A stretch of 64,000 nucleotides of DNA from Thermothelomyces thermophilus ATCC 42464 (lineage: Eukaryota; Ascomycota; Sordariomycetes; Sordariales; Chaetomiaceae), in NCBI RefSeq assembly GCF_000226095.1, contig NC_016472.1, forward strand, positions 4,960,001 to 5,024,000. Direction: 5' to 3'. Positions 34,048 to 44,341 of this stretch are shown piece after piece. The position numbers and the translations under genes were made by a program. The notes below the pieces were generated by a model that had not been told where the DNA came from, did not search any database, and saw only the letters and a program-made list of their open reading frames with translations. The stretch's first letter is position 1; the number at the start of each line of letters is the position of its first letter.

Positions 34048-35321
34048 ATGTCAAATTTCTTCGACCTCAAGGCCAGGAAGGCCGCAGCTGCAAATGGGAC
34101 AGCATCGACCAGCACAGAGAAGCAGACCAACGAGAACGCCAGAGCGCAACCCTGGGTTGAGAAATAGTACCACGCCATTTTATCCGTGTTCCGCGATGTA
34201 AGATGCTGATTGATACCGCCTAGCCGACCCAAGAAATTGAGCGATGTGACGGCTCAAGACCATACCATCACCGTCCTGGAGCGGACACTGCAAGCCTCCA
34301 ATGTAGGTGTAGCCCACCGCTTTCCCACTACTACCTATTGGCTCATGCGTTTTTAAACTTGCAGCTCCCACACATGCTCTTTTACGGGCCCCCAGGCACC
34401 GGAAAAACCTCCACAATCCTCGCGTTGGCCAAGGAGCTGTACGGCCCGGAACTGATGAAATCCCGTGTCCTGGAGCTCAATGCCTCGGACGAGCGCGGCA
34501 TCTCGATCGTGCGCGAAAAGGTCAAGGACTTTGCCCGGACCCAGCTCACCAACCCCCCGCCGGGCTACAAGTCGCGCTACCCGTGCCCTCCCTTCAAGAT
34601 CATCATCCTCGACGAGGCCGACAGCATGACGCAAGATGCCCAGAGCGCCCTGCGCCGAACCATGGAGACGTACAGCAAGATAACGCGCTTCTGTCTCATT
34701 TGCAACTATGTCACGCGCATCATCGACCCGCTGGCCAGCCGTTGCAGCAAGTTCAGGTTCAAGAGCCTCGACCAAGGGAACGCGCGGCGTCGGCTCGAGG
34801 ATATTGCCAAGCTGGAGGGGGTGCCGATCGATGATGGCGCCGTGGACGCGCTCATCAAGTGCAGCGATGGTGACCTGAGAAAGGCAATCACCTTTCTGCA
34901 GAGCGCCGCGAGACTGGTCGGTGCCAGCGCGGCGACGGCGGGTGGCAGGGATGAAGGTGACAAGATGGATGTGGATAAGAAAACGGTGACGGCCAAAGTC
35001 GTAGAGGATATTGCCGGTGTGATTCCAGACGACACGATTCAGAAGCTGGTTCAGGCAATGCGACCTCGGACTGCTGGCGAGACATACCAGGCTATTGCCA
35101 AGGTGGTGGAAGACATGGTAGCGGACGGATGGAGCGCGGGACAAACCTTGTCACAACTTCACCAAGCTATTGTTTACGACGAGACAATCACGGATGCCCA
35201 GAAGAACAAGATCGTCTTGGTATTCTCCGAAATCGACAAGAGACTGGTGGATGGGGCGGACGAGCACCTTTCGATATTGGATCTTGCACTCCGCGTGTCG
35301 GGCATCATGGCTGGAAGGTAA
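34048..35321 (+). CDS. RFC2: Replication factor C subunit 2 (human RFC4 type)
   Basis: Small AAA+ subunit of the RFC clamp loader that opens PCNA at primer ends, also shared by the checkpoint and cohesion loaders. Exons 34048-34166, 34224-34302 and 34365-35321 give 384 residues. It opens [14 protein letters not shown], then [18 protein letters not shown], split by intron 1 inside the Tyr codon. Walker A is [11 protein letters not shown] near residue 72, LNASDERGI follows, Walker B is ILDEADSMT near 147, and the arginine-finger SRC motif is [27 protein letters not shown] and AGVIP mark it as Rfc2/RFC4 rather than Rfc3, Rfc4 or Rfc5. An insert with [12 protein letters not shown] lies in the third domain. 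A 45-nt A tract begins 14 bases after the stop. Confidence 0.94.
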
Positions 35322-35334
35322 CTGGCGAGCCGGG

Positions 35335-35379
<45 letters not shown>
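35335..35379 (+). repeat. A45 homopolymer after the RFC2 stop
   Basis: An uninterrupted run of about 45 A within the presumed 3' UTR of RFC2, 14 bases past its TAA. The exact length may be unreliable in any assembly. Confidence 0.9.
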
Positions 35380-35383
<4 letters not shown>

Positions 35384-35493
35384 GAAGGCGAGGAAGTTTG
35401 GGACAGAGTTCAAAATGAAACGGTCACAAAGTCACAGGCGTTAATGGAGCAGGCGGAGGATAAAGACGGGAACTGCTTATTTATTTCTGCAAA

Positions 35494-37056
35494 TCAAGGG
35501 GCATCTTTCTCGGCTCGCAGAAGCCCGAGATTCCCGTCCAACATGTCCCACGCTGTCCTAGTTTGTGCTGGCGGCTTGTCCGCCTCTCGGCGAGTCTGTC
35601 TCTCTGCGCCGGCCGTCTTCTCGGGACCCTGTCCTTCAACAAGCCGTAAGCTGTCCTCGGCGGTGCTAGCTCGTCCGCCCTTTTCTTCGCCCTCGGGTGA
35701 TTGCCCGAGCAGCTCTTGGACTTCTCCCAGTGCACTCATAGACCCTTCGAGGGCGATCTGCCCCTCCTCGATCTTCTCAGCTACGGCTTCGAGCGTAGCT
35801 ATCTTGGCAGAATCGGCAGCAAATACCCAGGGTCTAACTCGGTCGGAGAGGCCACATTTTCCGGTTACCGATGTCGCCTCGGCGAATGCTGAATTGGCCC
35901 GCCCCGCTCCGGGCATCGGATGAGCCGGTATCAGTTGGCTCTCTTCAGCCAGGAGGTCTAGCGCTTGGTTGTTCTCTTTGAGCTGATTGGAGATGGTGCC
36001 GTTGATGTGAGATTTTTGAGCAATGAGTCCCTTCTGCTCGCGGGAGATGAGAAGTAGTTGCTCAAGGTACGGAGACAGGAGATGTGCGGTAGGCGCGGGA
36101 TTGGGCTCTGCTGGTGCTGGACGCCTGTCCTCTTTGGGCGGGGGTGCGACGAGGGGCTGAGGCTGCTGACTGACCAGCTGAAGGAGAGTTTTGCGTGCCT
36201 CAAGATACTGCGCGTACTTCTCTTTGATGCTGGCGAGTTGTTCTTCCATGTTGAAATCTGTATGAGAGGTATGCCTCTGGATCTCCTGGCCCTCTGCCTC
36301 GCTGTCCTCTCCTGTGGCCTTCCCAAGCTCGGCCTCTATCCAATTGATAAGCTCGGCCCTCGTCCTGTTCAGTGCCTCGAATTTGGCGCCCTCGTCCACG
36401 TTCTCTGGCCTCAATGTGGCGCGTGACTTGACCTTCTCCAACAGTTGCTCCTCTCGTTTCAGTAAAAGCTTCGCCTGCAGAACACGCTTCTCCAGCCGAT
36501 CCAGCAGATCCTTTAGCTGCGGGCTATTTGACGCCTTTTCGAGCGTGATGCCGTTCATCAGCTCCATGGGAATGTTTGGGAGGGGCCTGGAATCCCGGAA
36601 TATTTCCTCGGGTTTGAGGAAGCTGGGTGATGCCGCAGGTTTTTGCTCGAGCGCGTTGAGCCCCCTCTCAATGGCCTGCAGCTTCTCGCGCCTCTGCCCG
36701 AGGCGGATAGTAGCCAGATGTTCTTGCAGACGGTCGACGTCTTGGTCGTTGGTGTCGGACGCTTGTGTCTTTGGTCGCCTCTGCTCGCGACAAAACGCGG
36801 CAAACTCCTGTCTGGCCCTGGTGTTGGCGTTCAACGCCTCGAGGTACTCCTTCTGTAACCCTTGGGCAGCCGGGGATAGTTCAACCCGCCTCGTGTCAAC
36901 GAGCGACAAAGGCGCGACTGCATCTCCGTCCTTGATGCATGAGTTGAGATGGGTAGCCAAGATCTGTCTTATACGTGCTACTTCCTCCCTTGGTCGGATG
37001 TAGGGCTCGAGCGTTTTTTGGATGTCCTTGAGCGTGTTCTCGATTGCTGACCCCAT
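35494..37056 (-). CDS. Coiled-coil protein of unknown function
   Basis: Single-exon frame of 520 residues from ATG 37056. Heptad-like Leu/Glu/Lys/Arg/Gln patterns run through most of the protein: ARIRQILATHLN, LQEHLATIRLGQRREKLQAI, LKDLLDRLEKRVLQAKLLLK and MEEQLASIKEKYAQYLEA. A second helical part has SPYLEQLLLISREQKGLIAQ and IATLEAVAEKIEEGQIAL. A short conserved-looking block, SRPLPNIPMELMNGITLE, interrupts the coils near residue 165-180. The tail from about 450 is Gly/Glu/Ala-rich and disordered. No catalytic motif, signal peptide or membrane span is seen. It could be a cytoskeletal or kinetochore/spindle accessory subunit, but that is a guess. It is transcribed divergently from BRR2. Confidence 0.78.
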   Translation of the reverse strand: MGSAIENTLKDIQKTLEPYIRPREEVARIRQILATHLNSCIKDGDAVAPLSLVDTRRVELSPAAQGLQKEYLEALNANTRARQEFAAFCREQRRPKTQASDTNDQDVDRLQEHLATIRLGQRREKLQAIERGLNALEQKPAASPSFLKPEEIFRDSRPLPNIPMELMNGITLEKASNSPQLKDLLDRLEKRVLQAKLLLKREEQLLEKVKSRATLRPENVDEGAKFEALNRTRAELINWIEAELGKATGEDSEAEGQEIQRHTSHTDFNMEEQLASIKEKYAQYLEARKTLLQLVSQQPQPLVAPPPKEDRRPAPAEPNPAPTAHLLSPYLEQLLLISREQKGLIAQKSHINGTISNQLKENNQALDLLAEESQLIPAHPMPGAGRANSAFAEATSVTGKCGLSDRVRPWVFAADSAKIATLEAVAEKIEEGQIALEGSMSALGEVQELLGQSPEGEEKGGRASTAEDSLRLVEGQGPEKTAGAERQTRREADKPPAQTRTAWDMLDGNLGLLRAEKDAP

Positions 37057-37711
37057 TCTCGACTGCTCTGAGCTCTTGCTGAGATTGTTGATCCGGAATG
37101 CCGTCCCTTACTGATAAAGTGTCGGTCAGGGAACCCCATGCTGAAAGTACAGCACACTGCACGTGCTCCGGTTGTTCTCTGGCGGTACAGGCAAGATACC
37201 TGTACGGACGTACTGTAGTTGTAGCCAGACCCACTGTTTGGGTGTGTTTTGGGTGCCTGTGGCTCCCCGACAGAGGTACTTGAGGCTCGCTCGGGCTTGC
37301 CTGCCTGTTACGCCTACCGGTGTATCCCAGCAGCCAATCAAAGGCCGTCGCTGCTTACAACCCAAAAATTTCCGGCCCGCCCGCCAGGTGAAGCTGCAGG
37401 GCAAGCATCAACGTTCCACTCGCGACGCCAACTCTTCCTTGTCCAAACACTTTGCCCATCGGCAACACCAATTATTCCCAATTTGCCGTTGCCCTCGATC
37501 CCAAGCTCCTCGATGTGGCATCGCGATATCTGCCTGTCCGCTACATAGACCGACATAGTGGCTTGGGCAGGGTTGGACTGATCTTCGCCACCAACTGCAG
37601 GCAGAACCGACGCGGCGGCGATAATCGAAACGAAGAGATCGTCGCGACAGCGACCACAAGCTCCTCCCATTCTTCGCCCAACCTGTGATACCCCAGCAAA
37701 AGCCGCTCAAA
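37057..37711. other. Divergent promoter region, coiled-coil gene / BRR2
   Basis: 655 bases holding both promoters. No gene supported. Confidence 0.55.
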
Positions 37712-40700
37712 ATGTCCGACTACCACCGCGATGTCTCGCAGTACAAGTACTCGGCCATGTCCAACCTGGTCCTCCAGGCGGATCGTCGGTTCGTCACGAG
37801 GCGAACCGACGAGCCCACCGGGGATCCAGAGTCGCTGGCCGGGCGCTTGTCCATCAAGGATATGGGCACGCGCGTGAACCGGGGCACAGCGCCAAAGCCA
37901 AAGAAAACCAGCGCCATGCCGGATGTGGAGCGCGGCAGCATGCGAGAAGGCGCCGACGTCCTGCAACACGTGAAGCAGCAGAAGAGCAAGGCGGATGCCC
38001 GTGGCGGTGGTATCCTCTCCGGGGCCGATGCGCTGATTGAAGGCATCCGGTATCGACCCCGGACGCAGCCCACCCGCGATGCCTTCAACCTCATTTTGAC
38101 GATAGTGGCAGAGCACCTTGGCGATGTTCCCCACGAGGTTGTGCGGAGTGCTGCCGACGCGACATTGGAGTATCTGAAAGACGACGATATGAAAGACCTC
38201 GATAAGAAGAAGGAGATTGACGACATTCTGGGCGTCTCGATGAGCCCTAAGCAGTTCAACGAGCTGGTGAACCTGGGGAAAAAGATCACGGATTACGATG
38301 CGCAAGACGAAGATGAGGACATGGAGGATGTGAAGCGCGCCGGCGAGGACGAGATTGACGGTCGGCAAGGTGTTGCTGTCAACTTCGAGAATGAGGAAGA
38401 TGACGATGGAATGGTCGACGTCGTTCGGGACGAGTCCTCAGAAGACGAGGACCAGGAAGAGGAGGAAGAAGCCCCAGATCTCCAAGAAGTTGCTGACGAA
38501 GACGGAGAAGGCTTGGACCGTGATGGCGAAGGGGCGGGGCTGGCGGACGGTGAGGCCATGGTGATAGATGCCGTGCCCCAGGGGAAGGACAAGTCTCAAG
38601 AGAAGAACTTTGTTCCTGCCCGGGATATTGATGCATACTGGCTGCAACGCCAGATTGGCCGCCTCTATCCCGACCCCCACACCCAGCACGATAAGACCGT
38701 CCAAGCTCTCAAGATCTTGTCGGGAGAGCCAGACGAACCCGATGGCGAAGAGAAGCAGCTCCGTGATATCGAAAACGATCTGATGGAGCTGTTTGAGTAC
38801 GAGCATCATGAGATTGTGCAAAAACTCATCGAGAACCGAGAGAAGGTTGTGTGGCTCACGCGCTTAGCAAGGGCCGAAGACCGGGAGGAACGCGAGACGA
38901 TCGAGCGAGAAATGGCTTCTGAAGGACTGCGCTGGATCCTTGATGAGCTGTACGGCAAGCCCAAAGACGACCAGAAGAAGCCCAAGCTGGAGATCAAAAT
39001 GGACATAGATAAGGGCGCTTTCGAAGCCGCGCAGCCTCAGAAAGAAGAGCGAGCCGAAGGACAGTTGGTCGGGGGACTCCAACCTAAGAAGCTGATCAAC
39101 TTGGAGAACCTTGTCTTCGACCAAGGAAACCACCTCATGACCAACCCAAGGGTCAAGCTACCAGAAGGAACGGTAAAGCGAACGTTCAAAGGATACGAGG
39201 AAGTTCACGTCCCCCAGCCCAAGCCGCGGAACGACCCGAGTGACCAGAATATCCCGATTACAGAGATGCCCGAGTGGGCTCGGCTGCCGTTCAGCACCAC
39301 GAAGTCGCTCAACAAGATCCAATCCAAGTGTTATTCCACGGCATTCCTGGATGACGGCAACATGCTCGTTTGCGCTCCGACGGGAAGTGGCAAGACCAAC
39401 GTTGCAATGCTCACAATACTCCGGGAGATCGGCAAGAACAGGAATAGCAGAGGAGAGATCGATTTGGATGCGTTCAAGATCGTTTACATCGCCCCCCTCA
39501 AGGCTCTTGTCCAGGAGCAAGTTGGAAACTTTGGGATGAGGCTGCAGCCATATGGTATCAAGGTGTCCGAGCTGACAGGTGATCGACAACTCACCAAGCA
39601 GCAAATCTCCGAGACCCAGGTCATCGTAACGACTCCTGAGAAATGGGACGTTATCACGAGAAAAGCAACTGACATCTCGTACACCAACCTGGTACGGCTT
39701 ATTATCATCGATGAGATCCATTTGCTGCACGACGACCGTGGCCCCGTGCTGGAGAGTATCGTCAGCAGAACCATCCGGCGGACTGAGCAGACGGGCGAAC
39801 CAGTTCGCATCGTCGGCCTGTCAGCCACGCTGCCCAACTATCGGGATGTGGCGAGTTTCCTCCGCGTTGATTTCGAAAAGGGCATGTTCCACTTCGACGG
39901 CTCGTACCGCCCTTGCCCCTTGCGCCAAGAGTTCATTGGTGTCACAGAAAGGAAAGCCATCAAGCAGCTCAAGACCATGAACGACATCACGTACCAGAAG
40001 GTTCTCGAGCATGTTGGCCAGAATCGGCACCAGATGCTGGTGTTTGTCCACTCGAGGAAGGAGACAGCCAAAACAGCAAAGTACATCCGCGACAAAGCTT
40101 TGGAAATGGAAACCATCGACCAGATCCTCAAGCACGATGCCGGCACCCGCGAGGTCTTGAGCGAGGCGGCCAATTCGGTTAACAACACGGATCTCAAAGA
40201 CATTCTGCCGTATGGCTTCGGAATCCACCACGCCGGCATGACCCGAGAGGACAGAACCGATGTTGAGGAGCTCTTCGCGAGTGGGCACATCCAGGTGCTG
40301 GTGTGCACGGCAACCCTTGCTTGGGGTGTCAATTTGCCTGCTCATACCGTCATCATCAAGGGCACACAGGTCTACTCTCCGGAAAAGGGCAGCTGGGTCG
40401 AGCTGAGCCCTCAGGATGTTCTCCAGATGCTTGGCCGCGCAGGCCGTCCCCAATTCGATAAGTATGGCGAGGGCATCATCATCACCACCCACGGGGAGAT
40501 ACCATATTACTTGTCGTTGCTCAACCAGCAGCTGCCAATCGAGAGCCAGCTGGCGAGCAAACTTGTGGACAACCTCAACGCCGAAATTGTCCTTGGCAAC
40601 GTTCGGAGTCGTGATGAGGGCGTGGAGTGGCTGGGCTACACCTACCTCTTTGTCAGGATGCTTCGTTCTCCAGGCCTGTACAGCGTCGGCCCCGAGTACG

Positions 40701-43700
40701 AGGACGACGCAGCCCTGGAACAGAAGCGGGTCGACTTGATCCATTCTGCTGCAATGGTTTTGAAGAAATCCAACTTGATCAAATACGACGAGAAGACGGG
40801 CAGGATGCAGTCCACCGAGCTCGGGCGCATTGCGTCCCACTACTACATCACATACTCGTCGATGGACACATACAACAAGTTGATTCAGCCGTCCATGAAC
40901 GATATCGAACTCTTCCGCGTCTTTGCACAGAGTGGCGAGTTCAAATATATTCCGGTCCGTCAAGAAGAGAAGCTCGAGCTTGCGAAAATCCTTGCCCGGG
41001 TCCCTGTCCCTGTCAAGGAGAGCATTGAGGAACCGACGGCCAAGATTAACGTGCTTCTCCAAGCCTACATCTCTCGCCTGAAGCTCGAGGGGTTGGCTCT
41101 CATGGCGGACATGGTTTACGTCACCCAATCAGCTGGTCGCATTCTCAGGGCTATATTCGAAATTGCTTTGAGGAAAGGCTGGGCCTCTGTCGCCAAGCTC
41201 GCCCTCAACTTGTGCAAGATGGCGGAGAAGAGGATGTGGCCGACCATGTCACCCCTTAGACAGTTCCCCAATTGCCCAATCGAGATTGTGCGGAAAGCCG
41301 AGAGGATAGAGGTGCCGTTCAGCAGCTACTTTGATCTAGACCCTCCTCGAATGGGGGAGCTGCTGGGCTTGCCCAAGGCTGGGAAGACCGTGTGCGGGCT
41401 CGTCGCCAAGTTCCCTCGAGTCGAGATCCAGGCAAACGTGCAACCCATGACAAGATCGATGCTCCGTGTCGAGCTGACCATTACACCCAACTTTGAGTGG
41501 GATGTTGATGTCCATGGGTTTTCGGAAAGCTTCTGGATCATCGTCGAGGATTGCGATGGCGAAGACATTCTCTACCACGACCAGTTCATTTTGCGCAAGG
41601 AATACGCTGAAGTGGAGGCCAACGAGCACATTGTCGAGTTCACGGTTCCCATCTCGGAGCCGATGCCACCCAACTACTTCATATCGGTCATCTCGGATCG
41701 GTGGATGCACTCCGAGACTCGCATGGCGGTATCGTTCCAGAAGCTCATTCTGCCAGAACGGTTCCCCCCCCACACAGAATTGCTCGACTTGCAGCCCCTC
41801 CCGGTGTCTGCTCTCAAGGCTAAGGACTACGCTGCCCTCTATCCAGACTGGCAACAGTTTAACAAGGTGCAAACACAAACTTTCAATTCCCTATACAACA
41901 CCGATCACAATGTCCTGGTCGCAGCCCCAACGGGCAGCGGCAAGACGGTTTGTGCAGAGTTTGCCCTCCTGCGCCATTGGGCCAAGCGAGAACCTGGGCG
42001 GGCTGTCTACATCGCTCCCTTCCAAGAACTGGTGGACCAACGGTTCCAGGAGTGGCAAAAGCGCTTCTCGAATCTCCGCGGGGGCAAGGATATCGTGAAG
42101 CTTACGGGAGAAACGTCCAGTGACCTCAAGTTGCTTGAGCAGGGAGACCTGATTCTCGCCACCCCTCTCCAGTGGGACGTCCTTTCCCGGCAGTGGAAGA
42201 GGAGAAAGAATGTTCAGACGGTGGAGCTGTTCATTGCGGATGAGCTGCACATGCTCGGCGGTCAGATGGGGTACATCTACGAGATCATCGTGTCTCGGAT
42301 GCACTACATCCGAACGCAAACGGAGCTCCCGATGAGGATTGTTGGCCTCAGCGTGTCCCTTGCTAACGCCCGCGACGTCGGCGAGTGGATCGACGCCAAG
42401 AAGCACGACATTTACAACTTCAGCCCCCATGTGCGCCCGGTGCCGCTGGAGCTTCACATTCAGTCATACACCATTCCTCACTTCCCGTCTCTTATGCTCG
42501 CCATGGCGAAGCCGACATACCTTGCCGTTACCCAGATGTCTGCGGACCAGCCGGCCATCATCTTCGTGCCCAGCCGAAAGCAGACCAGGGCTACGGCCCG
42601 CGATCTGCTCACGGCTTGCCTCGCAGATGACGACGAGGATCGGTTCCTGCACGTTGACGTGGACCAACTGAGGAAACTTCTTGACAGAGTCCAAGAGGAG
42701 GCCCTCGCCGAGGCTCTCTCCCACGGGGTGGGCTATTACCACGAAGCTCTCAGCCAGAGCGACAGGCGTATTGTCAAGCACCTCTACAACAACGGGGCTA
42801 TCCAAGTTCTTATTGCCTCGCGCGATGTCTGTTGGGAGCTTGATTGCACAGCACACTTGGTTGTCGTCATGGGTACTCAGTACTTCGAGGGCAGGGAACA
42901 TCGCTATGTCGACTACCCTTTGAGCGAAGTACTGCAAATGTTCGGCAAGGCCGTGCAACCATCCAAGGATGGGCGTAGCCGCGGCGTCCTCATGCTTCCA
43001 GCCGTGAAGCGTGAGTATTACAAGAAGTTCCTTAACGAGGCGCTGCCGGTCGAGTCTCATCTCAACAACTTCCTCCATGATGCATTCGTAACGGAGATCA
43101 GCACCAAGATGATTGAGTCCGGGGAGGACGCTATCAACTGGGCCACCTTCACATACTTCTACAGGCGTCTGCTTGCGAACCCAACTTACTATGGTCTGAC
43201 AGACCCGACGCACGAGGGGTTGAGCCAGTACCTCTCCGACATGGTCGAGGAGACATTGCGGGAATTGGCCGAGTCCAATATCATCGACATGGACGAGGAC
43301 GACGGAACGGTTGCGCCACAGAATGCTGCGATGATCGCCGCCTACTACAACATCTCGTATATCACGATGCAGACATTCCTCCTGTCGCTCAAGCAGAGTC
43401 ACAAGCTGAAGGGTATTCTCGAGATTGTGACATCGGCGACCGAATTTGAGTCGATCCAGATGAGGCGCCACGAGGAGGCTATCCTTCGACGCATCTACGA
43501 CAACGTGCCGGTGAAGATGAGCGATCCCGCCTATGACTCGGTTCATTTCAAGGCATTCGTCTTGGTTCAGGCACATTTTTCGAGAATGAACCTACCAATT
43601 GATCTCTCCAAGGACCAGGAGGTCATCTTGACCAAACTTCTCAGTCTCCTGAGCGCCGTTGTCGATATCTTATCGTCCGAAGGCCATCTGAACGCAATGA

Positions 43701-44341
43701 ACGCGATGGAGATGTCGCAGATGGTGGTGCAGGCCATGTGGGACCGCGACAGCCCGCTAAAGCAGATCCCCAACTTTACGCCCGAGGTGGTCAAGGCAGC
43801 GAATAAGCACGGCATTAGGGATATCTTCGACTTCATGGAGAAGATGAACCCGGATGAGAACCCCGATTACGGCTCGCTCGTCAAAGACCTCGGCCTCTCC
43901 CAGGCGCAGCTGGCGCAAGCGGCCAACTTCACCAACACCAAGTACCCCGACATCTCGCTTGAGTTCGAGGTGGAAGACAAGGAGAGCATCCGCGCGGGCG
44001 AGCCGGCGTACCTCAAGATCCACATTGAACGCGAGCTGGGCGAGGATGAGGAGTTCGACCCCACGGTACACGCGCCGTTCTACCCGGGCAAAAAGACGGA
44101 GAACTGGTGGCTTGTGGTTGGCGAGGAGAGTTCCAAGACCCTGCTAGCCATCAAGCGGGTAACCGTGGGGCGGGAGCTCAATCTCAGGCTCGAGTTTACC
44201 GTGCCAACGCCTGGCCGCCATGACCTGAAGCTGTTCTTGATGAGTGACAGCTATGTTGGAGTCGACCAGGAGCCTACCTTCTCTGTCATGGTTGGAGAAG
44301 GGATGGACGTGGACGAGAGCGAGGAAGAGGAGGAGGAGTAG
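37712..44341 (+). CDS. BRR2: U5 snRNP helicase Brr2
   Basis: Ski2-like RNA helicase that unwinds U4/U6 to activate the spliceosome and acts again in disassembly. One uninterrupted exon encodes 2209 residues, the normal size. It starts MSDYHRDVSQYKYSAMSN; ATG 37712 is the first in frame. An acidic N-terminal region and the Brr2 PWI-like region precede two helicase cassettes. Cassette 1 has APTGSGKTNVAML (near residue 553), TTPEKWDVITRK, IIDEIHLLHDDRGPVLES (near 664) and MLGRAGRPQFD, followed by a Sec63 unit. Cassette 2 has APTGSGKTVCAEF (near 1405), ATPLQWDVLSR and IADELHMLGG, but SVSLANARDVGEW replaces the SAT region and MFGKAVQPSKD replaces the arginine-rich motif VI. It ends with a second Sec63 unit and an acidic tail. 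The degenerate second cassette is the known non-unwinding, regulatory one. Confidence 0.97.
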   Translation: MSDYHRDVSQYKYSAMSNLVLQADRRFVTRRTDEPTGDPESLAGRLSIKDMGTRVNRGTAPKPKKTSAMPDVERGSMREGADVLQHVKQQKSKADARGGGILSGADALIEGIRYRPRTQPTRDAFNLILTIVAEHLGDVPHEVVRSAADATLEYLKDDDMKDLDKKKEIDDILGVSMSPKQFNELVNLGKKITDYDAQDEDEDMEDVKRAGEDEIDGRQGVAVNFENEEDDDGMVDVVRDESSEDEDQEEEEEAPDLQEVADEDGEGLDRDGEGAGLADGEAMVIDAVPQGKDKSQEKNFVPARDIDAYWLQRQIGRLYPDPHTQHDKTVQALKILSGEPDEPDGEEKQLRDIENDLMELFEYEHHEIVQKLIENREKVVWLTRLARAEDREERETIEREMASEGLRWILDELYGKPKDDQKKPKLEIKMDIDKGAFEAAQPQKEERAEGQLVGGLQPKKLINLENLVFDQGNHLMTNPRVKLPEGTVKRTFKGYEEVHVPQPKPRNDPSDQNIPITEMPEWARLPFSTTKSLNKIQSKCYSTAFLDDGNMLVCAPTGSGKTNVAMLTILREIGKNRNSRGEIDLDAFKIVYIAPLKALVQEQVGNFGMRLQPYGIKVSELTGDRQLTKQQISETQVIVTTPEKWDVITRKATDISYTNLVRLIIIDEIHLLHDDRGPVLESIVSRTIRRTEQTGEPVRIVGLSATLPNYRDVASFLRVDFEKGMFHFDGSYRPCPLRQEFIGVTERKAIKQLKTMNDITYQKVLEHVGQNRHQMLVFVHSRKETAKTAKYIRDKALEMETIDQILKHDAGTREVLSEAANSVNNTDLKDILPYGFGIHHAGMTREDRTDVEELFASGHIQVLVCTATLAWGVNLPAHTVIIKGTQVYSPEKGSWVELSPQDVLQMLGRAGRPQFDKYGEGIIITTHGEIPYYLSLLNQQLPIESQLASKLVDNLNAEIVLGNVRSRDEGVEWLGYTYLFVRMLRSPGLYSVGPEYEDDAALEQKRVDLIHSAAMVLKKSNLIKYDEKTGRMQSTELGRIASHYYITYSSMDTYNKLIQPSMNDIELFRVFAQSGEFKYIPVRQEEKLELAKILARVPVPVKESIEEPTAKINVLLQAYISRLKLEGLALMADMVYVTQSAGRILRAIFEIALRKGWASVAKLALNLCKMAEKRMWPTMSPLRQFPNCPIEIVRKAERIEVPFSSYFDLDPPRMGELLGLPKAGKTVCGLVAKFPRVEIQANVQPMTRSMLRVELTITPNFEWDVDVHGFSESFWIIVEDCDGEDILYHDQFILRKEYAEVEANEHIVEFTVPISEPMPPNYFISVISDRWMHSETRMAVSFQKLILPERFPPHTELLDLQPLPVSALKAKDYAALYPDWQQFNKVQTQTFNSLYNTDHNVLVAAPTGSGKTVCAEFALLRHWAKREPGRAVYIAPFQELVDQRFQEWQKRFSNLRGGKDIVKLTGETSSDLKLLEQGDLILATPLQWDVLSRQWKRRKNVQTVELFIADELHMLGGQMGYIYEIIVSRMHYIRTQTELPMRIVGLSVSLANARDVGEWIDAKKHDIYNFSPHVRPVPLELHIQSYTIPHFPSLMLAMAKPTYLAVTQMSADQPAIIFVPSRKQTRATARDLLTACLADDDEDRFLHVDVDQLRKLLDRVQEEALAEALSHGVGYYHEALSQSDRRIVKHLYNNGAIQVLIASRDVCWELDCTAHLVVVMGTQYFEGREHRYVDYPLSEVLQMFGKAVQPSKDGRSRGVLMLPAVKREYYKKFLNEALPVESHLNNFLHDAFVTEISTKMIESGEDAINWATFTYFYRRLLANPTYYGLTDPTHEGLSQYLSDMVEETLRELAESNIIDMDEDDGTVAPQNAAMIAAYYNISYITMQTFLLSLKQSHKLKGILEIVTSATEFESIQMRRHEEAILRRIYDNVPVKMSDPAYDSVHFKAFVLVQAHFSRMNLPIDLSKDQEVILTKLLSLLSAVVDILSSEGHLNAMNAMEMSQMVVQAMWDRDSPLKQIPNFTPEVVKAANKHGIRDIFDFMEKMNPDENPDYGSLVKDLGLSQAQLAQAANFTNTKYPDISLEFEVEDKESIRAGEPAYLKIHIERELGEDEEFDPTVHAPFYPGKKTENWWLVVGEESSKTLLAIKRVTVGRELNLRLEFTVPTPGRHDLKLFLMSDSYVGVDQEPTFSVMVGEGMDVDESEEEEEE

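Noticed and set aside
39821-43576. Several 300-435 codon frames antisense to BRR2
   Set aside because: Shadows of the 6.6-kb BRR2 exon; none carries recognisable motifs.
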